NCBI GenBank assembly: GCA_028289445.1
Contig: JANQPO010000003.1
Location: 43,882-107,881, forward strand
DNA length: 64,000 nt
Reading direction: 5' to 3'
Source: Tepidamorphaceae bacterium
GTDB taxonomy: Bacteria; Pseudomonadota; Alphaproteobacteria; Rhizobiales; JAKSCL01
Shown: in pieces, positions 1 to 10,489 of the stretch
Layout: each line of letters starts with the position of its first letter
Position numbering within the stretch: position 1 is the first letter of the stretch
Translations under genes and position numbers: made by a program
The notes under the pieces: model-generated
What the model saw: only the letters and a program-made list of their open reading frames with translations
Databases searched by the model: none
Told to the model about the DNA's origin: nothing

Positions 1-88
1 CGATTGCCACGAACACCAAGCCGGCTTTAAACACGCTACGAATTGCCTGCAATTGCTTGTTTTCCCGCGCCGCGCGGGCCGGAAGCAT
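1..88 (-). CDS. possible N-terminus of an unidentified gene leaving the window
   Basis: A minus-strand ATG at 88 opens a frame that stays open to the window edge for 29 codons. It begins MLPARAARENKQLQAIR and then turns hydrophobic (VFKAGLVFVAI), as a membrane segment or signal would. An AT-rich TATATT lies upstream on the same strand at about 121-126 and could be a -10 element. The ribosome binding site is weak. The fragment is too short to assign a family, and chance cannot be excluded. Confidence 0.3.
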   Translation of the reverse strand, partial: MLPARAARENKQLQAIRSVFKAGLVFVAI

Positions 89-216
89 TCGTACTCACTC
101 GGCCTGCGCGAAACAAGAAAATATACCAAACGCGGTGAATGCGCTGTCGCTCACGTCACACTTGTGTGCATTCGACGTTCAAGCGCTCGCACGGCAGTGG
201 GCGATGATTGGGGTGT

Positions 217-807
217 TCAGTGGCCGCCTGTGCCGTCCTTCACCAGACCGTAAAGCAGATGATCTTGCCAGACACCGTTGATGCACAGATAGCCGCGGGC
301 ATAGCCCTCGCGCGCAAACCCGGACTTTTCAAGCAAGCGGATCGATGCATCGTTCTTCGGCAGGCAGGCCGCCTCGATCCGATGAAGGCGCAAGGAGTCA
401 AACGCGAAGGGAATCAGGCATTTAAGCGTCTCGGTCATATAGCCCCGGCGGGCGTGTGGCACGCCGACCCAGTAGCCGAGAGATGCCGCTTGGGCGACAC
501 CGCGCCGGACATTCGACAGCGTCACGCCGCCGGTCAGGGTCTCGGTTCGGGAATCGAAGATGAAGAACGGATAGGCCAGATCGTCGCGCAGGTCGCGCTG
601 ATAGCGCTTCAGCCGCCGCCGGAAGGCGGCCTTCGTCAGATCGTCGCGCGGCCATGAGGGCTCCCACGGCACAAGAAACTCGCGGCTCGCCTGGCGCAGC
701 GAGGCCCATTCGGCATAGTCGGACAAGAGCGGCGCTCGCAGCATGACACCGTCGCCATAGATGGCAGGTCCCGTCTCAATGCTGTTGACCGACCGGAAGA
801 GTGCCAT
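217..807 (-). CDS. GNAT N-acetyltransferase, RimJ/RimL type
   Basis: The 196-residue product has the usual size and layout of a RimJ/RimL-like GNAT enzyme, which transfers acetyl from acetyl-CoA to an amine, often a protein N-terminus. The middle carries the acetyl-CoA loop region (VPHARRGYMTETL, about residues 115-127), and the C-terminal part has the family pattern LHRIEAACLPKNDASIRLLEKSGF. It is the last gene of a minus-strand run and begins 30 bp after the M16 peptidase, so co-transcription with thrC and the peptidase is likely. A GNAT gene in this position beside thrC and an M16 peptidase is, from memory, common in Rhizobiales. The acceptor substrate cannot be read from the sequence. Confidence 0.88.
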   Translation of the reverse strand: MALFRSVNSIETGPAIYGDGVMLRAPLLSDYAEWASLRQASREFLVPWEPSWPRDDLTKAAFRRRLKRYQRDLRDDLAYPFFIFDSRTETLTGGVTLSNVRRGVAQAASLGYWVGVPHARRGYMTETLKCLIPFAFDSLRLHRIEAACLPKNDASIRLLEKSGFAREGYARGYLCINGVWQDHLLYGLVKDGTGGH

Positions 808-837
808 GGATGATGCCGTCGGAGGTGCCTGTTCTTG

Positions 838-2121
838 CTAAGTGCTTCGATTCGAACCGAAAACGGCCAAAGATGCAAGCCCGGCTTCGGGGCCGACAGC
901 GGCAACAGCGGCGCGATCGGGGCCGAACACAGCATCCGCGAGTTCGGCGATGTCGCTACGCGTGACAGCCTCGACGCCGGCAATCAATTCCGCCGGTGGG
1001 ATGATGCGATCGAACGCCGAAAGATGCCGGGCCATCTGATCGATCCGCGATGAGGGGCTTTCAAGACTCATCATGAGTCCGGCCTTGAGCTGGGCCTTGG
1101 CACGCTCCAGTTCTATGTCGTTCACCGTGTCGTCGACTTGCGCCAGTTCGGTCATGACGACATCTGCCAGTTCCTCCACCTGCTCCGGTCCGGTGCCGGC
1201 ATAGAGGCCGAACAATCCAGAATCGGAAACCGCCCAGTGGTAGGTGTAGATGCCGTAGCAAAGGCCCCGCCGTTCGCGGATTTCCTGAAACAGCCGGGAT
1301 GACATGCCGCCGCCAAGCAGTGTCGACAAAAGCTGCGCCGCATAGATCCGACGATCGCAGATCGGGATGCCGGAAAAGCCCATCACCAGATGCACCTGTT
1401 CCAGCGGACGGTCGAGCAGATTGCGGCCGGCATCGAACTGCGCCGGTATTGCCGGATCGACCGACGCATCGCGCACGACCGAAAATCGGTCGGCGATGTC
1501 GGCGACAAGAGCGTCATGGTCGACTGCGCCGGCGGCAGCGACGATCATTTGATCCGGTGCATAGTTTCGGGTCAGGAAGTCGTCCAGATCGGCGGCGGTG
1601 AAGCCGCGGATGCTATCGATGGTGCCGAGCACCGACCGGCCGATCGACTGTCCGGGAAAGGCGGCATCCTGGACAAGGTCGAACACCAGGTCGTCGGGCG
1701 TGTCGTGCGCGGCCATGATCTCTTGCATGATGACGCCCTGCTCGCGTGCCAGCTCGGCTGGATCGAACAGTGAGTTTTGGATGATGTCGGCCAGAATATC
1801 GATCGCAAGCGGCACGTCGTCTTTCAGCACGCGCGCGTAATAGGCCGTATTTTCCAGGCCGGTGACCGCGTTCAACTCGCCACCCACAGCCTCGATCTCC
1901 TCGGCGATGGCGCGCGCCGAGCGGCGCTCCGTCCCCTTAAACGCCATGTGCTCCAGGAGATGAGCGATGCCGTTCTCGGCTTCTCGTTCCGCTCTGGAGC
2001 CTGCCGCGACCCAAACCCCTAGCGCCGCCGTTTCCAGGTGCGGCATCGTTTCTGTAACGACCCTGAGGCCAGATTCCAGCGTGGTCTGCCGGACCCGATC
2101 CGAGGCGCTAAGGTCGATCAA
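838..2121 (-). CDS. M16 family zinc peptidase (mitochondrial processing peptidase-like)
   Basis: The 427-residue protein has the inverted zinc motif of M16 peptidases, HLLEH (His54, Glu57, His58), with the third ligand Glu134 lying 76 residues later in EIMAAHD. The N-terminal catalytic domain is followed by the second M16 domain with the arginine/tyrosine-containing RGLCYGIYTYH segment near residue 285. The length matches bacterial relatives of the mitochondrial processing peptidase beta subunit. The start overlaps the thrC stop by 4 bp (ATGA), so the two are translationally coupled. Such proteins degrade or process short peptides; the physiological substrate is unknown. Confidence 0.93.
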   Translation of the reverse strand: MIDLSASDRVRQTTLESGLRVVTETMPHLETAALGVWVAAGSRAEREAENGIAHLLEHMAFKGTERRSARAIAEEIEAVGGELNAVTGLENTAYYARVLKDDVPLAIDILADIIQNSLFDPAELAREQGVIMQEIMAAHDTPDDLVFDLVQDAAFPGQSIGRSVLGTIDSIRGFTAADLDDFLTRNYAPDQMIVAAAGAVDHDALVADIADRFSVVRDASVDPAIPAQFDAGRNLLDRPLEQVHLVMGFSGIPICDRRIYAAQLLSTLLGGGMSSRLFQEIRERRGLCYGIYTYHWAVSDSGLFGLYAGTGPEQVEELADVVMTELAQVDDTVNDIELERAKAQLKAGLMMSLESPSSRIDQMARHLSAFDRIIPPAELIAGVEAVTRSDIAELADAVFGPDRAAVAAVGPEAGLASLAVFGSNRST

Positions 2122-3533
2122 GCTGCGCCTCGATCCGACCCGGCCCGCGTCCGTGTCTCGATGAAGGACTCAATTGCGCTCCGATCGTTAGGCAGACGGG
2201 TCATGGTCTCGTCGCGGTCGTGAAGGTCGGCGAGGAAAGCAGGGAGTGCCGGATGCACGCCGGTGGCTGCCTCGACGGCGTTCGGGAACTTCGCCGGATG
2301 AGCGGTCGAGAGCGTCACCATCGGTGTCGCTGGGTTGCCGCGACGGGTTGCAGCTGCGCCAAGGCCGACCGCGGTGTGTGGATCGGCAAGGTATCCAATC
2401 TTGTCATATGTCTCGCGCATGATCGTTGCCGTATCGGCTTCGTTGGTCGTTGCAGCGTCGAAATCGGCCTTCACCGTTTCTAGAACCGCCGTGTCGATGC
2501 CAAAAGCCCCCGACTGCGCAAGGCCAGCCATAAGCCGGGCGATCTGCGCGCCGTCGCGCGCCGATGCCTCGAAGAGCACACGTTCGAAATTACTCGACAC
2601 CTGGATGTCCATGGACGGGCTTTGGGTTTTCTCGACCCCGGTCGTTTCATAGCGTCCGGTATCCAAGGCGCGGCGTAGGATATCGTTCTGATTGGTGGCG
2701 ATCACCAACCGATCGATCGGAATGCCCATGCGCTTTGCGACATAGCCGGCCAGGATGTCGCCGAAATTGCCAGTCGGCACGGTGAACGATACGGACCGCT
2801 CCGGTGCTCCGAGCGAGACAGCGCCCGTCACATAGTAGACGATCTGGGCGATGATCCGGGCCCAATTGATCGAGTTGACACCAGCGAGCGCGACCCGATC
2901 GCGGAAGGAGAAGTTGTTGAACAGCGCCTTCACCAGAGCCTGGCAATCATCGAATGTGCCGTCGATTGCGAGCGCGTGAATGCTACCGCCGGCGACCGTT
3001 GTCATTTGCCGCCGCTGCACATCGGACACGCGGCCGTCCGGATAGAGGATGAAGATGTCGACGCGCTGGGAGTTCTTAAAGGCGTCGATGGCGGCGCTAC
3101 CGGTGTCGCCTGATGTCGCGCCGACAATGGTCGCGCGCTGGCCCCGCTGCTCCAGCACATGGTCCATCAGCCGTGCCAAAAGCTGCATGGCCACGTCCTT
3201 GAAGGCGAGCGTCGGGCCGTGGAAAAGCTCCAAAATCCAGTCATTCGGCCCGATCTGGACAAGCGGTGCGACGGCCTCGTGACGGAACGTGGCATAGGCA
3301 TCGTCGATCATCGACCGCAGCGCATCGTCCTCGATGCTGTCGCCGACAAACGGCGCCATGACACGATGCGCGACGGCACTATAGGTCTCGCCACGCAACG
3401 CCGAGATGTCGGAATAGGAGAACGACGGCCAGACGGCTGGAACGTAAAGCCCGCCGTCGCGGGCCAGGCCGGTCAACAGCACGTCGGCGAACGATAGGAC
3501 AGGGGCTTCGCCGCGCGTGCTTACATAGTCCAT
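2118..3533 (-). CDS. thrC: threonine synthase
   Basis: ThrC is a PLP enzyme that converts O-phospho-L-homoserine to threonine, the last step of threonine synthesis. The 471-residue product belongs to the longer, class 2 ThrC type. The PLP lysine is Lys112 in GPTLAFKDVAMQLLA; other family blocks are ATSGDTGSAAI and VPTGNFGDILAGY, which hold the cofactor phosphate. The ATG at 3533 gives the expected N-terminus (MDYVSTRG), with no need for an upstream extension. It is followed by the M16 peptidase with a 4-bp overlap and preceded by the M32 peptidase 17 bp upstream. Confidence 0.97.
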   Translation of the reverse strand: MDYVSTRGEAPVLSFADVLLTGLARDGGLYVPAVWPSFSYSDISALRGETYSAVAHRVMAPFVGDSIEDDALRSMIDDAYATFRHEAVAPLVQIGPNDWILELFHGPTLAFKDVAMQLLARLMDHVLEQRGQRATIVGATSGDTGSAAIDAFKNSQRVDIFILYPDGRVSDVQRRQMTTVAGGSIHALAIDGTFDDCQALVKALFNNFSFRDRVALAGVNSINWARIIAQIVYYVTGAVSLGAPERSVSFTVPTGNFGDILAGYVAKRMGIPIDRLVIATNQNDILRRALDTGRYETTGVEKTQSPSMDIQVSSNFERVLFEASARDGAQIARLMAGLAQSGAFGIDTAVLETVKADFDAATTNEADTATIMRETYDKIGYLADPHTAVGLGAAATRRGNPATPMVTLSTAHPAKFPNAVEAATGVHPALPAFLADLHDRDETMTRLPNDRSAIESFIETRTRAGSDRGAA

Positions 3534-3550
3534 CTTCGATGACCCAATCT

Positions 3551-5041
3551 TCAGGCGTCCGCCAGATAGCGGGCTTCAAGATGCCTTTTCAGTGCGGCCG
3601 CGTCCAGAGGGTGACCCGTGGCTTTCTCAATAACTGCGCCGGCCTCGTCAAGCCGGCCGCGACCATGGATCGTTTCGCGCAGCCAGGCAAGCAGCGGCGC
3701 GAAACGGCCTTGGGCGAGATCATCGGGGAGGCTCGGCATCACCGACTGCGCCGTTTGGAACAGTTGCGCCGCCGCCATCGCGCCCAGCGTGTAGGTCGGG
3801 AAATAGCCGATGGCCCCCATAGCCCAATGGATGTCCTGTAGACAGCCGTCGCGATCGTCCGGCGGTGCGATGTTGAGAAGATCGCGCATCCCGTCCGCCC
3901 AGGCACCGGGTAGATCGTCAACCTTGAGATCGTCGGCCAGCAAGGCCTTTTCGAGTCGATAGCGCAGGATCACGTGAAGCGGATAAGAGACCTCGTCGGC
4001 GTCCACCCGAATCAGCCCGCGCTCGACCTTGTGATAGAGCCGAATGAGGTTGGCCACGTCATAGGCCGGGCCGTCGCCGCCGAAAGCGGCTTTGAGCTTC
4101 GGTGCCAGAAACGCGATAAGCGGGCGGCTCCGTCCAGCCTGCATCTCGAACAAGAGCGACTGGCTCTCATGCACCGTCATGCCCCAGGACCGGCCAACCG
4201 GCTGGCGCCGCCAATCGGCGGGGCGGCCCTGCTCATAGAGTGCGTGTCCAGTCTCGTGGACGACGGCCATCAGGCTCGATGTGAAGTCAGCGTCATCATA
4301 GCGAGTGGTCAGCCTGGAATCGTCGGGCAACCCGCCGGTGAAGGGATGGTGGCTTTCATCGAGCCGGCCGCGTTCGAAATCGAAGCCGAGCACCTGCATG
4401 ATCTCAATACCGAGCGTTTTTTGCTGTGCATGATCAAACGGTCCCTCGGGATGGACAGTAGCTGGCTGGCGCGCCTGATGCTCGATCACCTGGTCCAAGA
4501 GGCCTGGCAGATAAGCCGCAAGGTCCTCAAAGGCCGCATCGAACGATGCCGCCCTGCGGCCCGGATCAAAGGCATCGAGTAGCGCGTCATAAGGCGTAAG
4601 ACCGAAGGTTTCGGCGAGTGCCGCCGCCTTCTCCCGCACCAGACCGATTACCGTTTCCAGTTTCGGCGCGAACAGCGAGAAGTCGTCCTTAGCGCGTGCT
4701 TCGCGCCAAACCATTTCGGATTCCGAGGTCGCCAGCGACATCTTCTCGACCAGGTCGCTTGGAAGCACCGTCGCCTGATCATGCGCGCGGCGCATCTCGC
4801 GCAAATTGGCCTTGTGCCAGGGATCGTCCGGCGGCTGGGCCTCGGCTAGCCAGTCCGCGATCTGCGACTCGGTGAGGAAACGGTGCGACAGCGTGGAGAG
4901 CGTCGCCAGCGATCGCCCACGCGCCGTCGCGCCGCCATCCGGCATCATCGCTGCCTTGTCCCAGGACAGAATCGCCGCCGCGCCGTCAATATCCGCGATC
5001 ATTGCGAAACGTTCCGAGAGGCTCTGGTAAGCGTCGATCAT
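3551..5041 (-). CDS. M32 family metallocarboxypeptidase (Taq/Pfu type)
   Basis: M32 enzymes remove C-terminal residues from peptides with broad specificity. The 496-residue protein is of typical length. The zinc motif is HETGH (His262, Glu263, His266), the HExxH form used by many bacterial M32 members, followed by ALYEQGRP. A second family block (HVILRYRLEKALL, near residue 360) and ADGMRDLL are also present. No signal peptide is seen, so it is probably cytoplasmic. The start overlaps the SURF1 stop by 4 bp (ATGA), which ties a peptidase into the oxidase assembly operon. This is probably a positional rather than functional link. Confidence 0.94.
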   Translation of the reverse strand: MIDAYQSLSERFAMIADIDGAAAILSWDKAAMMPDGGATARGRSLATLSTLSHRFLTESQIADWLAEAQPPDDPWHKANLREMRRAHDQATVLPSDLVEKMSLATSESEMVWREARAKDDFSLFAPKLETVIGLVREKAAALAETFGLTPYDALLDAFDPGRRAASFDAAFEDLAAYLPGLLDQVIEHQARQPATVHPEGPFDHAQQKTLGIEIMQVLGFDFERGRLDESHHPFTGGLPDDSRLTTRYDDADFTSSLMAVVHETGHALYEQGRPADWRRQPVGRSWGMTVHESQSLLFEMQAGRSRPLIAFLAPKLKAAFGGDGPAYDVANLIRLYHKVERGLIRVDADEVSYPLHVILRYRLEKALLADDLKVDDLPGAWADGMRDLLNIAPPDDRDGCLQDIHWAMGAIGYFPTYTLGAMAAAQLFQTAQSVMPSLPDDLAQGRFAPLLAWLRETIHGRGRLDEAGAVIEKATGHPLDAAALKRHLEARYLADA

Positions 5042-5769
5042 CGGTTTTCCTTGGGCTGAGCGGTTTGGCGCAAGCGCCCGACCACGAACGGGACGTAGAC
5101 TAGGACCAACGTGGCAGCAAGTCCGAACCAGGTCAGCGCATAGCCGAAGTGGCGGTTCGGCAGGTCGAGACGCGTGACCCCATCGGTCGGCAGGTCGCCC
5201 GGATCACCACCGTGTTCGGCTTCCAAGAAGAAGGGAAGGGGCGTGGTCCCGCCTGCGGCCATTCCGGTGAGATCGCGCCAGTACCATGTGTTCGTCGCGA
5301 CATCGTTTTGTGGCGTGAACAGGCCCCTTTCGCCGGGCGCCCGAGCCAGACCGGTGACGGCCACTGGATCGGTGACCATGCTTTCGGGGCGCTGCGATCG
5401 ATCCTTCTGTTGCAAGGGCACATAGCCGCGATTGACCCAAAGCTCCGAACCGTCATCGCGAACAAGCGGGGTGTAGACATGCCAGCCCGGTCCGGTGTCG
5501 CCGATCTGATAAAGATGCCGTTCCCGGCTATGATCGTAGATGCCGTTTACCCGGACGCGCAGGTATTCGACGTCTTCAGTCGCATTCCAGATGTCTAGTG
5601 CCGTGCTGACCGTCATCGGATCGGCCGTTGCGCGCGCCGCGATCTGGTCGAGGAGTCCGGTTTTCCAGTGAAGACGCTGCACTTGCCACAGGCCGAGCGA
5701 CACCATTAGCGCAAGGGCAAGGCCGGACATGACCGTCGGCCACAAGAGGCCGGACAGACCTCTACTCAT
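5038..5769 (-). CDS. SURF1 family cytochrome c oxidase assembly protein
   Basis: SURF1 is an inner-membrane assembly factor of aa3 oxidase, implicated in heme a insertion into subunit I. The 243-residue protein has the family topology: one transmembrane segment near the N-terminus (about 9-28, with the following GLWQVQRLHWK), a large periplasmic domain containing YDHSRERHLYQIGD and LWVNRGYVP, and a second transmembrane segment near the C-terminus (about 207-228, preceded by NRHFGYALTWFGLA). It overlaps the DUF983 stop by 8 bp and the M32 start by 4 bp, placing it in the cox operon. Family members are usually 230-260 residues. Confidence 0.95.
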   Translation of the reverse strand: MSRGLSGLLWPTVMSGLALALMVSLGLWQVQRLHWKTGLLDQIAARATADPMTVSTALDIWNATEDVEYLRVRVNGIYDHSRERHLYQIGDTGPGWHVYTPLVRDDGSELWVNRGYVPLQQKDRSQRPESMVTDPVAVTGLARAPGERGLFTPQNDVATNTWYWRDLTGMAAGGTTPLPFFLEAEHGGDPGDLPTDGVTRLDLPNRHFGYALTWFGLAATLVLVYVPFVVGRLRQTAQPKENR

Positions 5770-6142
5770 CGGCGCGGCGACCCTCGGCGGCGTCCTGCGC
5801 GAATTGCTGGGTGATCAAAAGCCCTTTCAGTACGCGCAGCAGCACGAGCGATAGGACGACGATTGCCGGCAGCCAGATGGTCAGGTTTAGCCACAGCGGC
5901 GCGCCGAAACTGAACTCGGTGACGAAAACGCCGACGACGCCGATAAACCCGACGATGAAGATCACGAAGATCGCCGGTCCGTCGCCCGTGTCGATGAAAG
6001 AGTAGTCGAGGCCGCACCGGCTACAGCTCTGCGCCGGTATCAGGAGACGGGAAAACAGGGGCCCCTTTCCGCAGCGGGGACAGCGGCCGGTCAGACCCGT
6101 GCGAAGTGGCGAGGGAAGGGAATGCGGATAAGGCTCGGTCAT
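5762..6142 (-). CDS. DUF983 membrane protein with zinc-ribbon N-terminus
   Basis: The 126-residue protein starts at the ATG at 6142; an in-frame TTG at 6154 is less likely. It carries a CPRCGKG ... CSRCGLD four-cysteine zinc-ribbon-like motif (about residues 21-45), followed by two transmembrane segments (about 53-75 and 84-105). This is the DUF983 layout. DUF983 genes often lie inside alphaproteobacterial cox clusters between coxC and surf1, as here, which suggests a role in oxidase biogenesis, but the molecular function is not established. Confidence 0.85.
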   Translation of the reverse strand: MTEPYPHSLPSPLRTGLTGRCPRCGKGPLFSRLLIPAQSCSRCGLDYSFIDTGDGPAIFVIFIVGFIGVVGVFVTEFSFGAPLWLNLTIWLPAIVVLSLVLLRVLKGLLITQQFAQDAAEGRRADE

Positions 6143-6155
6143 ATCACGAAGCAAA

Positions 6156-6175
6156 GGGGCGCCTCGCGGCGCCCC
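6156..6175 (-). terminator. intercistronic GC hairpin between coxC and DUF983
   Basis: A perfect 8-bp stem (GGGGCGCC / GGCGCCCC, loop TCGC) lies 37 bp after the coxC stop and 14 bp before the DUF983 start. On the minus strand only TTT follows it, so it is at best a partial terminator or an mRNA-stability element that lowers expression of DUF983 and SURF1 relative to the structural genes. Confidence 0.5.
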
Positions 6176-6212
6176 GATATCTTTCCGTTGGCAATGAGCG
6201 GTGTCCCGCCGA

Positions 6213-7028
6213 TCAGGCGCCCCAGACGTAAATCGCAGCGAACAAGAACAGCCAGACCACGTCGACGAAGTGCCAGTACCAGGCGGCGGCCTCGAAACCG
6301 AAGTGCTTCTTCGGCGTGAAGTCGCCCTGATAGGCGCGGATAAGACAGACGATCAGGAAGATCGTGCCGACGATGACGTGGAAGCCATGAAAGCCCGTCG
6401 CCATGTAGAAGGTCGCGCCATAGATATGGCCGGAGAAGTCGAATGTGGCGTGGGCATATTCGTAGCCTTGCACACAGGTGAAGAGGAACCCGAGCGCTAC
6501 CGTCAGCGCTAGCGCGCGTTTCAGCCCCTCGCGATCGTCGTGAAGCAGTGCATGGTGCGCCCAGGTGACCGTGGTGCCCGAGGTCAGCAGGATCAGCGTG
6601 TTCAGCAGCGGCAGATGCCACGGATCGAAGGTTTCGATCGACGCCGGCGGCCAGACACCGCCCGTCGCCTCGACCCGCTGGACTTGCAAGGCGTGGTCGG
6701 GGAAGAGGCTGACATCGAAATAGGCCCAGAACCAAGCCACGAAGAACATCACCTCTGAGGCGATGAACAGGATCATGCCGTAACGCAGGTGAAGCTGGAC
6801 GACAGGCGTATGATCGCCGGCCTTCGATTCCACGATGACATCCCGCCACCAGACGATCATGGTGTAGATCACGCCCAAAAGACCGATGATCGCGATCCAC
6901 GGCAGGCCAGAGTGCATCCAGATAATGGCACCGACGGCGAGGATGAAGGCCGCGACCGAGCCGACGAACGGCCATGGGCTGGGCTCTACCAGGTGGTAGT
7001 CGTGGTTCTTGGTGTGCGCGTCCGCCAT
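6213..7028 (-). CDS. coxC: cytochrome c oxidase subunit III
   Basis: Subunit III of the aa3-type terminal oxidase supports stability and proton uptake of subunit I. The 271-residue protein has seven predicted transmembrane segments and the family motifs PWPFVGS near residue 18, [14 protein letters not shown] (about 91-104, with the conserved Glu) and [11 protein letters not shown] (about 192-202, with the conserved His residues), ending [14 protein letters not shown]. Start and length match alphaproteobacterial CoxC. It sits downstream of ctaG with a 35-bp gap in the canonical order. Confidence 0.97.
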   Translation of the reverse strand: MADAHTKNHDYHLVEPSPWPFVGSVAAFILAVGAIIWMHSGLPWIAIIGLLGVIYTMIVWWRDVIVESKAGDHTPVVQLHLRYGMILFIASEVMFFVAWFWAYFDVSLFPDHALQVQRVEATGGVWPPASIETFDPWHLPLLNTLILLTSGTTVTWAHHALLHDDREGLKRALALTVALGFLFTCVQGYEYAHATFDFSGHIYGATFYMATGFHGFHVIVGTIFLIVCLIRAYQGDFTPKKHFGFEAAAWYWHFVDVVWLFLFAAIYVWGA

Positions 7029-7063
7029 GATCCGCTCCGCGTGTTTCGTGATCGGCGCCCGAA

Positions 7064-7672
7064 CTAAAGCGGCGCCGGCTCCGTGTTGGTCAGGTCTCTA
7101 TCAGCACTGCCGGCGCGCGCAACCGATTTCGGGTCGTCGACCGGGAAAAACGTATAGGACAGGGTGATCGTCGTGACGGAGTCCATCGTCGGATCCTCGA
7201 CGGCGTCCGGACTGATGAAGAACTGAACCGGCATGTCGACCGCTTCACCGGCCGCGAGAGCCTGTTCGGTGAAGCAGAAGCATTCGAGCTTGTTGAAATA
7301 AGCGCCAGCCTGCGGCGGCGTGACATTGAAGGTCGATGTCCCAACGCTTGTCGACTGGCCCGAATTCTGCGCGCGATAGGCAATCATGGCCGTCTCGCCG
7401 AGCTTGACCGTAACGCTGCCAGTCTCAGCGGCGAAGTTCCAGCCAAGGCCGCGAGCGACATTGGCGTCGAACCGGATCGTCACCTTGCGGTCGACGATCG
7501 TGTCCGCGGCGGTGTCTGCGCGCTGGGTCGTGCCGCCATAGCCGGTGACGCGGCAGAACAAGTCGTAAAGCGGCACAGCCGCATAGGATGCGCCGATCAT
7601 CGTCCCGACAATCGCGAGGCAGTAAACGGCGACGCGGCCGTTAGACGACTTTGGCGTGCGCGATCCGGTCAT
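7064..7672 (-). CDS. ctaG: cytochrome c oxidase assembly protein CtaG/Cox11
   Basis: Cox11 delivers copper to the CuB site of oxidase subunit I. The 202-residue protein begins at the ATG at 7672 ([10 protein letters not shown]). The reading frame stays open far upstream, but that extension is antisense-like sequence covering ctaB. A single transmembrane anchor (about 14-34) is followed by the [15 protein letters not shown] signature and a beta-rich domain with the copper-binding pair in ECFCFTEQ (about 140-147). The start overlaps the coxF stop by 4 bp (ATGA). Confidence 0.96.
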   Translation of the reverse strand: MTGSRTPKSSNGRVAVYCLAIVGTMIGASYAAVPLYDLFCRVTGYGGTTQRADTAADTIVDRKVTIRFDANVARGLGWNFAAETGSVTVKLGETAMIAYRAQNSGQSTSVGTSTFNVTPPQAGAYFNKLECFCFTEQALAAGEAVDMPVQFFISPDAVEDPTMDSVTTITLSYTFFPVDDPKSVARAGSADRDLTNTEPAPL

Positions 7673-7833
7673 AGCGGACGATCCAGAACGCTGGGGCCGA
7701 GCTTCACGATGGTCACGGCGTAGAAAAGCAGGACGAGAGCTGCGAGCACCACGGCAATGGCAATCGAGCGCGCCCGCCGACGCTTCGCCTGTTCCGGGGT
7801 CAAACGGACACCGCTGTCGGCCGTGCCGGTCAC
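7669..7833 (-). CDS. CoxF-like small cytochrome oxidase assembly protein
   Basis: A 54-residue reading frame starts with GTG at 7833, whose bases overlap the ctaB stop (GTGA), and ends overlapping the ctaG start by 4 bp. The product is a single-span membrane protein: a charged N-terminus with QAKRRRARS, then a hydrophobic helix (about 21-41) ending in AVTIVKLGP. This is the pattern of the small CoxF proteins found between ctaB and ctaG in alphaproteobacteria. The function is inferred only from position and topology. Confidence 0.8.
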   Translation of the reverse strand: MTGTADSGVRLTPEQAKRRRARSIAIAVVLAALVLLFYAVTIVKLGPSVLDRPL

Positions 7834-8774
7834 AGATGCACTCCCATTGGAACATTGAGCCCGTGTTCGGCCAGGAGAACGGCGTAGAGCAACAGGAGAT
7901 AGAGGATCGAATAGCCGAAGAGATTGCGGCACGCCCGCCGCGCCGCGTCACCCCCTGGGTCGCGATAGACCCGCATTGCCATGGCGACGAAGCCCAGACC
8001 GGTGACGATCGCGATAGCGCCATAACCGATGCCTGCGAAACCGAGCACGAAGGGCAAGACGCCGGCCAGCGCCGTTAGGGCAGAGTAGGCGACGATCTGC
8101 GTACGGGTCGCGGCCGCGCCCTTTACGATCGGCAGCATGGGGACGCCGGCGCGGGCATAGTCGTCGCTCTTCAAGAGCGCCAGTGCCCAAAAGTGCGGCG
8201 GCGTCCAAAGAAAGATGATGAGGAACAGGACGAAGCTTTCGATGCTGACGCTGCCAGTGACCGCCATCCAGCCGATCATTGGCGGGAAGGCGCCGGCTGC
8301 GCCGCCAATAACGATGTTCTGCGGCGTCCAGCGCTTCAGCAACATTGTGTAGACGATGACATAGAACAGGATGGTGAACGCCAGGAAGGCCGCCGATGCC
8401 CAATTGACCGCGATGCCGAGCACGGAAACCGAACCGATCGCGAGAACGGTACCGAAGGCGAGCGCATGGTCGCGCGGCACCCGGCCGGACGGGATCGGTC
8501 GCGCGGCGGTGCGTCCCATGCGGGCATCGATGTCGGCATCGAACCACATGTTGAGCGCGCCCGACGCGCCAGCACCGACCGCGATGCACAGAATCGCGAC
8601 CGCCGCAAGCACGGGATGAATGTCGCCCGGCGCCATGACCAGCCCAACCAACGCCGTGAAAACCACGAGCGACATGACCCGTGGCTTCAAGAGATCGACA
8701 TAGTCGCGTACATCGCCGCCTAACCCGGAAGCAATGAGGCGGCTATCGTCGGCGCTGTCGGACAGAAAAGCCAT
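7830..8774 (-). CDS. ctaB: protoheme IX farnesyltransferase (heme O synthase)
   Basis: CtaB attaches a farnesyl chain to heme b to make heme O, the precursor of heme A for the oxidase. The 314-residue protein starts at the ATG at 8774 ([10 protein letters not shown]), 4 bp after the coxA stop. The frame is open further upstream inside coxA, but that part has no family similarity. The prenyltransferase aspartate motif is in [12 protein letters not shown] (about residues 83-94), with a second aspartate block around [14 protein letters not shown]. Eight or nine transmembrane helices are expected. Confidence 0.97.
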   Translation of the reverse strand: MAFLSDSADDSRLIASGLGGDVRDYVDLLKPRVMSLVVFTALVGLVMAPGDIHPVLAAVAILCIAVGAGASGALNMWFDADIDARMGRTAARPIPSGRVPRDHALAFGTVLAIGSVSVLGIAVNWASAAFLAFTILFYVIVYTMLLKRWTPQNIVIGGAAGAFPPMIGWMAVTGSVSIESFVLFLIIFLWTPPHFWALALLKSDDYARAGVPMLPIVKGAAATRTQIVAYSALTALAGVLPFVLGFAGIGYGAIAIVTGLGFVAMAMRVYRDPGGDAARRACRNLFGYSILYLLLLYAVLLAEHGLNVPMGVHL

Positions 8775-8778
8775 CGGC

Positions 8779-10434
<1,656 letters not shown>

Positions 10435-10448
10435 TCAACTCATCATAT

Positions 10449-10474
10449 GCAGTTTATTGAATATATTAAACTGC
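10449..10474. repeat. AT-rich inverted repeat between coxB and coxA
   Basis: Two perfect 8-bp arms (GCAGTTTA and TAAACTGC) surround a 10-bp AT-rich loop, starting 65 bp upstream of the coxA ATG and ending 15 bp after the coxB stop. It stands out in GC-rich surroundings. It could be an mRNA processing or stability hairpin that uncouples coxB from coxA, or a protein binding site; the sequence does not decide. Confidence 0.55.
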
Positions 10475-10489
10475 CGTCTGCAATCTGTC

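Noticed and set aside
7673-8023. N-terminal extension of ctaG by 117 codons
   Set aside because: It overlaps coxF and ctaB in another frame and lacks similarity; the ATG at 7672 gives the normal Cox11 N-terminus and a 4-bp overlap with coxF.
10449-10474. AT-rich palindrome considered as an FNR/FixK box
   Set aside because: It lacks the TTGAT-N4-ATCAA spacing; only an unspecified inverted repeat can be claimed.
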